The notes below the pieces were generated by a model, which was not told where the DNA came from, ran no database searches, and worked only from the letters and a program-made list of their open reading frames with translations. The position numbers and the translations under genes are program-made. Of a DNA stretch of 46,700 nt, positions 33,846 through 42,221 are shown piece by piece (position 1 is the stretch's first letter; each line of letters begins with the position of its first letter). The stretch is from Candidatus Izemoplasmatales bacterium. GTDB lineage: Bacteria > Bacillota_I > Bacilli_A > Izemoplasmatales > Hujiaoplasmataceae. Location of the stretch: the NCBI GenBank assembly GCA_041649275.1, contig JBAZNL010000012.1, positions 1-46,700 of the forward strand. Reading direction: 5' to 3'.

Positions 33846-35928
33846 CTCGTTTCTGGAAGACGTAGGCGCCGATGTCGGGAAGCGTCCAGGAACCGGCGGC
33901 GTCCGTCTCGACGGCGGCGCCGAGGATCGGACGGTAGGAAGCGGGAACGACGACCGTCTCCGGCGCCGCAAGCGGCTTGAAGACGATCAACAGCGCGGCG
34001 CCGTCGTTGAGCGCGTAGAGCACCGACTGCGACTTCAGCCGGATCACGTCGGCGTCCTGGAGGAGTTCCGAGCTGGCCTTGAGGCGGAAGCCCCGATTGT
34101 CCCTGCGGATCCGGGCGGCGGCTCGGAAGAAGTCGACCTCGTCGTGGAACGCGTCCGCCCGCGACCAGTCGATCCGGTTCACGGCGTCGCCCGACACGAA
34201 GGAGTTCTCGTCGCCGCCCTTGGTGCGGCAGAACTCCTGACCGGAATGGATGAAGGGCATCCCCTGGGCGAAGAGCACCATCGCGGTCGCGAGCCGCTCC
34301 CATCTGGCGATGCGTCCGACGTCGTCGGTGAGCGACAGGCACTTGTCGAAGAAGGTCAGGTTGTCGTGGCATTCGACGTAGTTCACCGACTGCGAGGCGT
34401 ATTTGAACATGAAGCGGTTCGCGGCGCTCCCGAGGAGCATCTCGCGCACGGTGTCGAAGTCGCTCGGGTCGCCGGTGGCGAAACCCGGAACCTTCGCGTC
34501 GAAGGTCTTGCCCTTGATCGTCTCGCGGAAGCGGTCGTTGAAGAAGCCGATCGTGTAGATCACGTTCTTGTTCATCATGTGCGCCATCCGGTCGGCCATG
34601 TTCCCGGAATGCATCTTCCAGCCTTCGCCGTAGACGAGGATGCGCTCGTCGAGCTCGTGGAGTTCCTGCCGGAGTTCGTTCATCGTCTCGACGTCGATCA
34701 GCCCCATCAGGTCGAAGCGGAAGCCGTCGATCTTGTACTCGGTCGCCCAGAAGAGGGTCGAGTCGATGATCAGCTTGCGGACCATCTTGCGATGGGTGGC
34801 GAGGTCGTTGTGGCAGCCGGAGACGTTCGTGTAGATCCCCTGGCGGTCGACGTGGTAGGCGTAGCCGGGAACGAGCAGTTCGAACGGGAAGGAATACTGG
34901 TCGAAGACGTGGTTGAACACCACGTCCATGACGACGCCGATGCCCTTCGCGTGGAGCGCGTCGATCGCCGTCCGGAATTCGTCGATGCGCTTGTAGGGAT
35001 CGTTCGGATCGGTCGCGAACCAGCCTTCGGGGACGTCGTACTGCTGGGGGTTGTAGCCCCAGTTGTAGTCGTCGCCGGGATCGTTCTCGTCGATGCCGTC
35101 GAAGTCGAAGACGGGCATCAGCTGCACGTGGGTGATCCCGAGCGAGGCGAGGTAGTCGAGGCCCGCGGGATTCCCGGCGGGGGTCTTCAGGCCGGTCTCG
35201 GCGAGGCCGAGGAACTTGCCGGGATGCTTCGCCCCGATCGCGGGGTCGATCGTGAAGTCGCGCACGCTCGTCTCGTAGACGATCGCGTCGAGCGGGTCGC
35301 CGGAGAAGGCGAAGGGATGTTCCATCTTCCGGAACTTCGCCCTGTCGACGACGAAGGCGTAGTTGCCATTGGCGTCGGAGGCGACCGCATAGGGGTCGTT
35401 CACGATCTTCTCGGCGCCGTTCACGTAGACGCGGTAGCGGTAACGCCAGCGGTCGAGGTCGCCCTCGACGACGAGCCGCCAGACGCCCTGGTTGCGGTAG
35501 GGGACGTCGTGGAAGACGGTCGCGCCGTCCGGACTCACGAGTTCGAGCGTGACCTTCTTCGCGACCGGCGTCCAGATCTTGAACTTGGTCGACTGCGGCG
35601 TGTAGGTGAAGCCGAGGTCGTTCTTCTTGTAGGCGTAGATGTTGTCGAAGAGGTCGGTGCGGACGATCTTGCCGGTATAGAGTTCGGAACTGATCCCGTC
35701 GTCGTCGATGACGCGGTAGATCCGGTTCAGGGTGATGTAGGCGTCGAACTGGGCGACGAGCTTGACCTCGACGCCGAGGTTGATCTTCTCGACGATCTCG
35801 AGGTCGACGGTCTCGTCGTCGCCTTCGAGGCGGTAGGAGTTGCTGTCGCGGTAGTTCCTGAGGGGGACGATGATCGTGAGGCAGTCGAAGTCGTCGAGGT
35901 AGCAGAAGAATTTCCTAAGGTCGTCCAT
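33838..35928 (-). CDS. pulA: Type I pullulanase (glycoside hydrolase family 13)
   Basis: A 696-residue cytoplasmic enzyme without signal peptide. Residues ~108-190 form the CBM48 module (FTYTPQSTKFKIWTPVAKKV). The catalytic barrel carries the pullulanase hallmark YNWGYNP (~288-294), DVVFNH (335-340), DGFRFD with the nucleophile Asp406, YGEGW with the acid Glu435, and ECHDN with Asp522. It debranches alpha-1,6 links in glycogen- or pullulan-type glucans. The N-terminal ~100 residues match the extra domain of Bacillota type I pullulanases. Its start overlaps cca by 14 bases. Confidence 0.96.
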   Translation of the reverse strand: MDDLRKFFCYLDDFDCLTIIVPLRNYRDSNSYRLEGDDETVDLEIVEKINLGVEVKLVAQFDAYITLNRIYRVIDDDGISSELYTGKIVRTDLFDNIYAYKKNDLGFTYTPQSTKFKIWTPVAKKVTLELVSPDGATVFHDVPYRNQGVWRLVVEGDLDRWRYRYRVYVNGAEKIVNDPYAVASDANGNYAFVVDRAKFRKMEHPFAFSGDPLDAIVYETSVRDFTIDPAIGAKHPGKFLGLAETGLKTPAGNPAGLDYLASLGITHVQLMPVFDFDGIDENDPGDDYNWGYNPQQYDVPEGWFATDPNDPYKRIDEFRTAIDALHAKGIGVVMDVVFNHVFDQYSFPFELLVPGYAYHVDRQGIYTNVSGCHNDLATHRKMVRKLIIDSTLFWATEYKIDGFRFDLMGLIDVETMNELRQELHELDERILVYGEGWKMHSGNMADRMAHMMNKNVIYTIGFFNDRFRETIKGKTFDAKVPGFATGDPSDFDTVREMLLGSAANRFMFKYASQSVNYVECHDNLTFFDKCLSLTDDVGRIARWERLATAMVLFAQGMPFIHSGQEFCRTKGGDENSFVSGDAVNRIDWSRADAFHDEVDFFRAAARIRRDNRGFRLKASSELLQDADVIRLKSQSVLYALNDGAALLIVFKPLAAPETVVVPASYRPILGAAVETDAAGSWTLPDIGAYVFQKRDE

Positions 35929-37108
35929 CGTGTCGCTCTCCCATCCGCCGGATCATGCCGAGGGCATGCTCGCGGAGCGGTCCGTATTCGTTCTTGAGCC
36001 GGCCGTGCAGAACCAGATCGACCAGTTCGTCGACGATCCCGCCGATCACGCGCGCGTCGGTGAGCGGCGTGTCGCGGAGGATGTCGTCGCCCTTGAAGGC
36101 GAGGTCGCAGACCCGCCGGATCGGCAGGGCCTCGTGGATCCCGCGGATCGCCGCCTCCTGGTCGCGCGCCGGATCGAGGCTCGCGTTCACGGCGTTGGCC
36201 GCGAGACAGAGGTCGAGACCGTTCACATAGACCTGAAGCACGTCGAAGGGATCGGCGGCCGTCACGTCGACGAGATCCATGATCCGTGCGATCGTCTGGC
36301 GCTCGCGGTTCGACAGACGCCAATCGGCGGGAATCGACCCGTCGCCGAGGGAAAAGCAGAGGGCGGCGAACTCCTCGAAGGACAGCTTCACGGGACCGCG
36401 CGCCGCGAGGAAGCGGACCCCGGCGGCGATCGGCCGCAGGATGTCGAGGACGCCGGAAACGGCCATCGCGGCGTACGCCTTGTCGGCGTGCGGACCGCGG
36501 ACGATGTACTTGAGTTCCTGGAGGACGCGCTCGCTCGAGACCTTCTCGAGCAGGTCGGCGCTCTCGCGGATGCCGGCGAGCGTGTCCGGCTCGATCGTGA
36601 AGTCGAGTTTGGCGACGAAGCGGAACGCGCGCAGGATGCGGAGCGCATCCTCGGCGAAGCGTTTGCGCGGGTCGCCGATCGCACGCAGGATCCCATGCTC
36701 GAGGTCGGCCTTTCCGCCGAAATCGTCGCGGATCGTTCCGGCCGCATCCATAGCGAGGGCGTTCACGGTGAAGTCGCGGCGCTTCAGGTCCTCGGCGAGC
36801 GAATCGACGAAGCCGACGGCGTCGGGATGGCGGGCGTCGGCGTATCCCCCTTCGCTGCGGAAGGTCGTGACTTCGAACGGCCGGTCGTCGAGGAAGACCG
36901 TGACGGTGCCGAAGCGGATTCCCGTCGCCTTCGTCCCCGGGAACAGGCGGGTGACTTCGGCGGGCGTCGCAGAGGTCGCGACGTCGATGTCCGACGAAAC
37001 CGTCCCCAGCAAAAAATCGCGGACGAAACCGCCCACGAAGTATGCAAGATGTCCGTTTTCGTTCAGTCTGGCCAGCACTTTCCGGCCGATTTCGAGATAT
37101 TCGCTCAT
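35915..37108 (-). CDS. cca: CCA tRNA nucleotidyltransferase
   Basis: A 397-residue class II CCA-adding enzyme: AYFVGGFVRDFLLG, the metal-binding SSDIDVAT motif, RRDFTVNALAMD, the flexible GxxRKRFAEDALRILRAFRF region with the ribose- and base-selecting motifs, and a long helical C-terminal half. It adds or repairs the 3' CCA of tRNAs. It is first of three overlapping genes; a TATAAT box lies at 37128-37133 on its strand. Confidence 0.95.
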   Translation of the reverse strand: MSEYLEIGRKVLARLNENGHLAYFVGGFVRDFLLGTVSSDIDVATSATPAEVTRLFPGTKATGIRFGTVTVFLDDRPFEVTTFRSEGGYADARHPDAVGFVDSLAEDLKRRDFTVNALAMDAAGTIRDDFGGKADLEHGILRAIGDPRKRFAEDALRILRAFRFVAKLDFTIEPDTLAGIRESADLLEKVSSERVLQELKYIVRGPHADKAYAAMAVSGVLDILRPIAAGVRFLAARGPVKLSFEEFAALCFSLGDGSIPADWRLSNRERQTIARIMDLVDVTAADPFDVLQVYVNGLDLCLAANAVNASLDPARDQEAAIRGIHEALPIRRVCDLAFKGDDILRDTPLTDARVIGGIVDELVDLVLHGRLKNEYGPLREHALGMIRRMGERHDGRP

Positions 37109-37127
37109 GGCGGACCACCGGCATCAT

Positions 37128-37133
37128 TATACC
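37128..37133 (-). promoter_or_regulatory. -10 box of the cca operon
   Basis: TATAAT on the minus strand, 20 bases before the cca ATG. No good -35 box is seen at the expected distance. Confidence 0.5.
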
Positions 37134-37174
37134 ATGCCGGACGGCTTTATTCTACCATTTTATGCGCTCCGTGC

Positions 37175-37180
37175 TATAAT
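37175..37180 (+). promoter_or_regulatory. -10 box of yigZ
   Basis: TATAAT, with the predicted RNA start near 37187, almost on top of the yigZ start codon (GTG 37188 or ATG 37197). No clear -35 box. Confidence 0.5.
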
Positions 37181-37196
37181 GGGGACGGTGATTCCG

Positions 37197-37802
37197 ATGC
37201 GTTCGATCCAGGCTGCGACCGTCGTCGAGACGACGGTATCCAAATCCCGCTTCATCGCCCATGTCGCACCCGTGCGGTGCGCCGCGGACGCCGCCGCGTT
37301 CCTCGCGGAGGTCAAGCGTCTTCATCCCGATGCGACCCACCACTGCCATGCCCACGTCCTCGGCGCCGACGGCTCCGTCCACCGCGCCTCCGACGACGGC
37401 GAACCGGGCGGGACGGCGGGCACGCCGATGCTCGAGACGATCCGCCGGACGGGCATGACCGACGTATGCGCCGTCGTCGTGCGCTATTTCGGCGGCGTCA
37501 AGCTCGGCGCCGGCGGGCTCGCGCGGGCGTATGCCGGAGCGGTCCGGGCCGCGCTTGCGGCCGCCCGGCCGACGGACCCCGTCCGCTACCTGCGGATGGA
37601 GACGTCCGCCCCGCCGGCATCGGCCGGCATCGTCGAGCACATTCTCCGGGAGACCGCGATCGAACTGTCCGCCGCCTACGGCGAACCGACCGTCTTCCGC
37701 TTTCTTGTCCGCGACCGCGACGCCGACGCCCTCCGGGAACGCCTGGTCCGGATCGAAGCCGTCGCGACGGCGGAATCGGGCGCCGACATCCGCTATGAAT
37801 GA
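37197..37802 (+). CDS. yigZ: YigZ/IMPACT family protein
   Basis: A 201-residue protein of the UPF0029/IMPACT family: SKSRFIAHVAPV, HHCHAHVLG, SDDGEPGGTAGTPML, VVVRYFGGVKLGAGGLARAY, then a short C-terminal domain. The family is linked to translation regulation and ribosome association; its biochemical role is not settled. The start is ATG 37197 or GTG 37188. Because the -10 box ends at 37180, the message may be leaderless or nearly so. Confidence 0.92.
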   Translation: MRSIQAATVVETTVSKSRFIAHVAPVRCAADAAAFLAEVKRLHPDATHHCHAHVLGADGSVHRASDDGEPGGTAGTPMLETIRRTGMTDVCAVVVRYFGGVKLGAGGLARAYAGAVRAALAAARPTDPVRYLRMETSAPPASAGIVEHILRETAIELSAAYGEPTVFRFLVRDRDADALRERLVRIEAVATAESGADIRYE

Positions 37803-37832
37803 AAGGATCCGTCCGGAAGGGCGGATCCTTTC
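37801..37832. terminator. Bidirectional terminator between yigZ and the DUF1146 gene
   Basis: GAAAGGATCCG and CGGATCCTTTC are perfect 11-base arms around a 10-base loop, overlapping the stop codons of both converging genes. The flanking A/T runs are short (the AAA/TTT within the stem). Confidence 0.75.
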
Positions 37833-38055
37833 ACGACAGGATCGCATTCACCTGTTCGAGGAGGCCGACGACGGCGTCGACGAAGAGGTAGGAGGCGACG
37901 AAGGCGAGGACGACGAGGACGAGGCGGATCTGCCTGGGATCGTCGTTTCGGAAGAGGCGGGAAAGGTCGAGCGACTGGAACGCGCGATAGACGAACGGCG
38001 TCACGGCGAAGAAGAGGAGGAGACGGATGATCGCGAAGACGGCGGGATCGAACAC
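37831..38055 (-). CDS. DUF1146 (YwzB-like) small membrane protein
   Basis: A 74-residue protein starting at a GTG (38055). Two hydrophobic spans, IIRLLLFFAVTPFVYRAF and LVLVVLAFVASYLFVDAVV, are separated by QSLDLSRLFRNDDPRQIR, the R-F-D/L-x-LF-R layout of DUF1146 proteins such as Bacillus YwzB. Function unknown. GGAG lies 5 bases before the GTG and the upstream NusG_II gene ends two bases earlier, so the pair is an operon. It overlaps the terminator hairpin. Confidence 0.8.
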   Translation of the reverse strand: MFDPAVFAIIRLLLFFAVTPFVYRAFQSLDLSRLFRNDDPRQIRLVLVVLAFVASYLFVDAVVGLLEQVNAILS

Positions 38056-38057
38056 GG

Positions 38058-38531
38058 CTACTCCATCACGACGTCGGGCACGAATGCGTCCGGATCCATG
38101 TCGGTCCGGACCGTCACGACCAGTTCGTTGGGAAGACAGACGAGCGGGGAGAGCGCGGAGTCGGTCGGGGGCTGGTACTCGCAGATGTCCTTCGGACTCT
38201 CCTGGAAGGCGACGGAGATCTTCCCGTCGGCCACGCGGAGCTTGACGCCGGGGATCATGCGGTCGTCGGCGAACGCCTCGGTCGTCGTCCCCGGGACGTA
38301 GAAGGTCCCCTCGTCGGCGTAGTCGACGTTGACGAAATCCTCGTACTCCGTCGGAAACACGGTATAGGAGCCGGTGTCGAGGTCGATCATCAGGATCAGT
38401 TCGTCGCGGTAGTAGACCTGCGCGAAGGCGCCGCCCGCGACCGAAAGGCGGTCGTAGAGGGTGAAGCCGAGAAGCGAAAGCAAACCGAGAAGCAGGGTCG
38501 CCCCGATGAAGATCAGGTCGTTCCTTTTCAT
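38058..38531 (-). CDS. NusG domain II-containing membrane-anchored protein
   Basis: A 157-residue protein with an N-terminal span (DLIFIGATLLLGLLSLLGF) and an extracytoplasmic beta domain (AQVYYRDELILMIDLDTGSYTVF ... ICEYQPPTDSALSPLVCLPNELVVTV) of the NusG_II family. The C-x-x-Y/Q ... PLVCLPNELVV ending is diagnostic. This is not the transcription factor NusG. Such proteins accompany Gx-type transporters, ApbE and flavin-dependent electron export (EetA-like) in Bacillota. A GGGGGAGG site lies 5 bases before the ATG. It is divergent from apbE and followed by the DUF1146 gene. Confidence 0.85.
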   Translation of the reverse strand: MKRNDLIFIGATLLLGLLSLLGFTLYDRLSVAGGAFAQVYYRDELILMIDLDTGSYTVFPTEYEDFVNVDYADEGTFYVPGTTTEAFADDRMIPGVKLRVADGKISVAFQESPKDICEYQPPTDSALSPLVCLPNELVVTVRTDMDPDAFVPDVVME

Positions 38532-38559
38532 GGGATCCTCCCCCCTTTCCGTCAAGATC

Positions 38560-38565
38560 ATTATA
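38560..38565 (-). promoter_or_regulatory. -10 box of the NusG_II/DUF1146 operon
   Basis: TATAAT on the minus strand, 28 bases before the ATG at 38531; the -35 region is poor. It is part of a compact divergent promoter region with apbE. Confidence 0.55.
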
Positions 38566-38594
38566 CACCATCCGCGCGGCTTCCGCGATTTTGT

Positions 38595-38623
38595 TTGTCG
38601 GCGGGCGAAAGATTTGCTATAAT
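38595..38623 (+). promoter_or_regulatory. Promoter of apbE
   Basis: TTGTCG (38595-38600), a 17-base spacer and a perfect TATAAT (38618-38623). The leader before the ATG at 38642 would be only about 11 bases. Confidence 0.75.
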
Positions 38624-38641
38624 GGAACGCGGTGAACCGAC

Positions 38642-39787
38642 ATGAAAAGAATCCTGCTTGCGCTTCTTTCCCTCATCGCCGCCGCCGCGCTTCTGGGCTG
38701 CGGAACATTCGCGAATCCGAACGAGACCTACTGCACGGAAGGGCGCGTCGACGGCGTCTATCTTTGTTCGCGCCCGTGGAGCGTCTATTTCGATACGTCG
38801 ATCTCGCTCACGCTCTACGTGACCGAGGACGACGCCTACGACGTCGCCGCCGTCTTCGACGAAGTCGAGGCGACGCTGTCGCGCTATCACGAGTGGTTCG
38901 ACAAGTACCATGAATATGCCGGCGTCGCGAACCTCTGGACGATCAACCAGTCCGGCACCGCGCCGACGACGGTCGATCCCCTCTTCTACGATGCGCTCGA
39001 AACCGCCTTCGCGATCGCCGGCGACATCGTGAGCGACGGCGTCGATCTGTTCAATCCGGCCCTCGGACCGGTGCTTTCGATCTGGCACGACGCACGCGAG
39101 AGCGACCTCTGCGAGGAAACCGGGATCGGCGTCTCGACGTGCCCCGTCCCCGATGCGGCGGCGCTTGCGGGACCGTTTTCAATCGATCCGGACGACGTCA
39201 TCCTCGATCCCGTCCTCCATACCGTGACCTTCGCGAAACCGGGGATGAGCCTCGACCTCGGCGGCTTCGCGAAGGGGTTCGTCTCCGAGATCATCACCGA
39301 CCGGCTCGACGCGATGGGCGTGACCTACCTGCTCAATTCCGGCAACTCGAACGTGAAGGCGGGCGGCGTGAACCCCAACAACGACACCGGTCTCTTCTAC
39401 ATCGCGCTCACGAAGCCTTCGTTCGATCCGTTCGCGACCGGCTACTACGTCTATCTCAAGGTGCCGGCGGACGTCTCGGTCGTCACCTCCGGCAACTACC
39501 AGCGTTTCTTCTACGGCGCCGGGGACGGCGAAGTCTACCACCACATCGTCGATCCGCGCACGTTCTTTCCCGGCGGCGAGGCGATGGCGGTGACGATCCT
39601 GATCGAGGACGGAGCCAGGGGTGACGCCTACTCCACCGCGATCTACCTGCTTTCGATCGAGGAGGGACGCGCCTTCGTCGAGGCGACTCCCGGTCTCGAG
39701 GCGATCTGGTATCGCGCGGACGGAACGGTCGTCTATTCCGACGGGATCGGCACCTACGTCCATCAATGGCTCGTCGACGTCGAATGA
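38642..39787 (+). CDS. apbE: FAD:protein FMN transferase lipoprotein (ApbE)
   Basis: A 381-residue lipoprotein: signal MKRILLALLSLIAAAALLGC with Cys20 as lipid anchor. ApbE motifs are clear: VDLFNPALGPVLSIWHD, SLDLGGFAKGF, LLNSGNSNVKAGG, VVTSGNYQRFF, HHIVDPRTFFPGG and GARGDAYSTAIYLL with the likely Mg2+ ligand Asp. The enzyme transfers FMN from FAD to a Thr/Ser in target extracytoplasmic proteins. Its anchoring outside the membrane makes it FmnB-like. It is divergent from the NusG_II gene; the target protein is not obvious in the window. Confidence 0.95.
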   Translation: MKRILLALLSLIAAAALLGCGTFANPNETYCTEGRVDGVYLCSRPWSVYFDTSISLTLYVTEDDAYDVAAVFDEVEATLSRYHEWFDKYHEYAGVANLWTINQSGTAPTTVDPLFYDALETAFAIAGDIVSDGVDLFNPALGPVLSIWHDARESDLCEETGIGVSTCPVPDAAALAGPFSIDPDDVILDPVLHTVTFAKPGMSLDLGGFAKGFVSEIITDRLDAMGVTYLLNSGNSNVKAGGVNPNNDTGLFYIALTKPSFDPFATGYYVYLKVPADVSVVTSGNYQRFFYGAGDGEVYHHIVDPRTFFPGGEAMAVTILIEDGARGDAYSTAIYLLSIEEGRAFVEATPGLEAIWYRADGTVVYSDGIGTYVHQWLVDVE

Positions 39788-39792
39788 ACCGA

Positions 39793-39817
39793 CGGAATCC
39801 TCGTGATTCCGTTTTTT
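39793..39817 (+). terminator. Terminator of apbE
   Basis: CGGAATC-CTCGT-GATTCCG followed by six T, six bases after the stop codon. Confidence 0.93.
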
Positions 39818-39839
39818 CATGGCCGAAGGCGGCGCGTCG

Positions 39840-39868
39840 TTTACATCGGCGGCCGCATCGGGTATAAT
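39840..39868 (+). promoter_or_regulatory. Promoter of the diguanylate cyclase gene
   Basis: TTTACA (39840-39845), 17-base spacer, TATAAT (39863-39868). A GGGGAGCTCCCC palindrome at 39912-39923 includes part of the ribosome binding site. Confidence 0.8.
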
Positions 39869-39924
39869 ATGAACATCAAACCATCTGCCGTCCGCATCCC
39901 GGGCGGAGGAAGGGGAGCTCCCCG

Positions 39925-41595
39925 ATGGACGGATTGCGCGCTTTCCTGAAACGCCTCGAAGAAGATTTCCGAACGATGTCCAGCCAGTCGACGACGCGCG
40001 TCTACGACGTGATGATGGGCCTGCTTTCGGCGTCGCTGCTCGGCCTCGTCGAACTGCTTTCCTATTTCCTCTTCGCCGACGGCGACGTCGCCTATCGGCC
40101 GATGTTCCTCTTCACGGGAGCGCTGATGGAGAGTCTCTTCGTCGTCTTCGTAATCGTCTACCGGTCGCGGTTCGGAACACGCTCGCGCGTCTGGAACGCG
40201 CTTCTCCATCTCTATCCCTATTTCGTGATCCTCGTCGGGCTGGCGATCACGTCGATCGGCCTCGGCCATGCGGACGGGATCGAATCCTATCTGCTCGCCG
40301 TCTTCGCTGCGGCCTTCATCCGCATCTACCCGAGGCGCCACCGGATCGCCGTGTTCGCGATCGGCTTTATGGCCTTCATGACGATGATCCTGTTCTACCA
40401 CGGGTTCTCCGCCCCAAGCCTGTCGGCGCTTCGCCTCGGGCTGATGGTCAACCTGCTCAGCTACCTCTACGCGACGCTCAACTACCAGTCGCACATGAAC
40501 CGCATCGGGATGATGGAGGCGCGCGACGTCGAAGTGCGACGCCGCGACGAGGCGCTCGTCGAGCTGCGGCAACTCAACGACCGGCTCGCCTCGAGCCAGC
40601 GCGTGACCGAGGCGATGATGCGGACGACGACCGAGATCCTCAAGAACGACCGGCTCGACGACGTCCTCCAGCTCGTCCTCGACGAGGCGATCCAGCTGAT
40701 CCCGGCCGGACAGGCCGGTTCAATCCTCACCCTCGAGCAGGGAAAGATGCACTACCGCGCCGCCATCGGTTACAACCTCAAGCGTTTGAAACTGATCACG
40801 CTCGACGAGAAGGACCTCCTGCAGGCAAGACAGGAGAACCTCTATGAACCGACGATCATCCGCGATCTCGAGGTGTTCGACGCGGCCCATCTTCCCAGCG
40901 ACAAGTTCGAGCAGTTCAAGGAACATGGTGCCCTCGTCGCGAAGTCGGTCCTCACCTGTTCGTTCAAGGCGGACGGCGCCTTCTTCGGCACGATCAACGT
41001 CGACAACTTCGAATCCGAAGACGCCTTCGGCGAGAACGACCGGGTGATGATCGGGACTCTCGCTCTCCAGCTCGAGAACGTCATCGCGATCCACAACCTC
41101 TACGAACGGGCCATGCTTCCGATCCGTTATGACGAGCTGACCCAGGCGATCTCCCGTCGTCAGCACCGGACGCTCGCGACCGAAGCGATCGCCGCGGCGG
41201 CGGAGACCGGCGGGACGCTGACCCTCGGCTCCCTCGACCTGAACGACTTCAAGTCGGTGAACGACACCTACGGCCACGACGTCGGCGACGAATGCCTGCG
41301 CGCCTTCGCCGACGGCGTCCGCGCCAATCCGACCGACGGAATGGTCCTTTCGCGCATCGGCGGCGACGAGTTCACAATCGTGCTTCCCGGAATCGGGAAG
41401 AAGGAGGCGGAAGCCTACGCCCGGAAGGTGCGCGCATATTTCACCGACCATCCGTTCATGATCGGCGAGGTCGCCTACATAATCCGTTTCGCGATCGGCT
41501 TCTCCTGCTTCCCCGAGGACGGCCGCGACCTGTCGGCGCTGATGCGGATCGCCGACCAGCGGATGTACCTCGACAAGGCCGACGCGAAACGCTGA
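39925..41595 (+). CDS. Membrane GAF-GGDEF diguanylate cyclase
   Basis: A 556-residue protein with about six membrane spans in residues 28-190 and a short coiled coil (VEVRRRDEALVELRQLNDRL). A GAF domain (~230-385; LDEAIQLIPAGQAGSILTLE ... FFGTINVDNF) and a C-terminal GGDEF domain follow. The catalytic domain is complete: DELTQAISRRQ, LDLNDFKSVNDTYGHDVGDE, SRIGGDEF (~480). No R-x-x-D inhibitory site precedes GGDEF. It would make c-di-GMP from two GTP and is the only protein in the window with an intact GGDEF motif, hence a candidate source of the signal read by the two riboswitches. It has its own promoter and a strong terminator. Confidence 0.94.
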   Translation: MDGLRAFLKRLEEDFRTMSSQSTTRVYDVMMGLLSASLLGLVELLSYFLFADGDVAYRPMFLFTGALMESLFVVFVIVYRSRFGTRSRVWNALLHLYPYFVILVGLAITSIGLGHADGIESYLLAVFAAAFIRIYPRRHRIAVFAIGFMAFMTMILFYHGFSAPSLSALRLGLMVNLLSYLYATLNYQSHMNRIGMMEARDVEVRRRDEALVELRQLNDRLASSQRVTEAMMRTTTEILKNDRLDDVLQLVLDEAIQLIPAGQAGSILTLEQGKMHYRAAIGYNLKRLKLITLDEKDLLQARQENLYEPTIIRDLEVFDAAHLPSDKFEQFKEHGALVAKSVLTCSFKADGAFFGTINVDNFESEDAFGENDRVMIGTLALQLENVIAIHNLYERAMLPIRYDELTQAISRRQHRTLATEAIAAAAETGGTLTLGSLDLNDFKSVNDTYGHDVGDECLRAFADGVRANPTDGMVLSRIGGDEFTIVLPGIGKKEAEAYARKVRAYFTDHPFMIGEVAYIIRFAIGFSCFPEDGRDLSALMRIADQRMYLDKADAKR

Positions 41596-41601
41596 GGATA
41601 T

Positions 41602-41647
41602 GGAAAAGAAGGAACGGTTCCGACGTCGGAACCGTTCCTTCTTTTCC
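41602..41647. terminator. Bidirectional terminator, 46-base perfect palindrome
   Basis: A perfect palindrome centred on ACGT at 41623-41626. The ends are A-rich on the left and T-rich on the right (CTTCTTTTCC), so it can end both the cyclase gene and the converging Gx-transporter operon, whose stop codon is two bases away. Confidence 0.85.
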
Positions 41648-41649
41648 TG

Positions 41650-42180
41650 TCAGTCCTCGCCGGCGCCGGAAGCGCGCGTCTCGAAGACGGCGACGAGCTT
41701 CTTTCCGACGAGGCCGGTGAAGATGCCGGTCGGAACCGAGAGGAGGATCATGTAGGGGAGGTAGTACACGAGCGCGGCGGTCGAGAGCACGACGATCGCG
41801 GCGCCGATCTGACCGACCATGTGGAAGAGCGAGCCGGCGACCGAGACGCTCACGAGCGAGAAGCGCCCGAGCGCCTTCATCCCGATCATCGCGAGGTACG
41901 CGAGAAGGCCGCCGAAGAAACTCATGAACGAGGCCGGCGAGAACAGGCCGCCGCCCGCCACCGGCGTGATCAGGACCACGAGCACGATGCGGAGGAACTG
42001 GACGACGGCCGCTTCCTTCGGCCCGTACGCGTAGAGGACGAGGAGGGTGACGATGTTGGCGAGGCCGAGCTTGACGCCGGGGATGATGAAGACGAAGGCC
42101 GAGATCGTCGATTCGACGATCGAGAGCACGATCGAGACGGCGACCAGGACGGCGATGGTGACCAGTTTGCGAAGCGCCAT
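41650..42180 (-). CDS. Gx transporter family / heptaprenyl diphosphate synthase component I-like membrane protein
   Basis: A 176-residue membrane protein with about five spans. The motifs VESTISAFVFIIPGVKLGLANIVTL, FLRIVLVVLITPV, FSPASFMSFFGGLLAYLAM, GSLFHMVGQIGAAI and SVPTGIFTGLVG are the fingerprint of the Hpre_diP_synt_I/Gx transporter family (S-component-like). EetB of Gram-positive electron-transfer loci belongs here. GGGAGG precedes the ATG. It is last in the degV-padR-HAAS-Gx run and ends at the palindromic terminator. Confidence 0.9.
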   Translation of the reverse strand: MALRKLVTIAVLVAVSIVLSIVESTISAFVFIIPGVKLGLANIVTLLVLYAYGPKEAAVVQFLRIVLVVLITPVAGGGLFSPASFMSFFGGLLAYLAMIGMKALGRFSLVSVSVAGSLFHMVGQIGAAIVVLSTAALVYYLPYMILLSVPTGIFTGLVGKKLVAVFETRASGAGED

Positions 42181-42221
42181 GACGGCCTCCCTTCCAAAAA
42201 AACAGACTTGATCGCTCAAGC

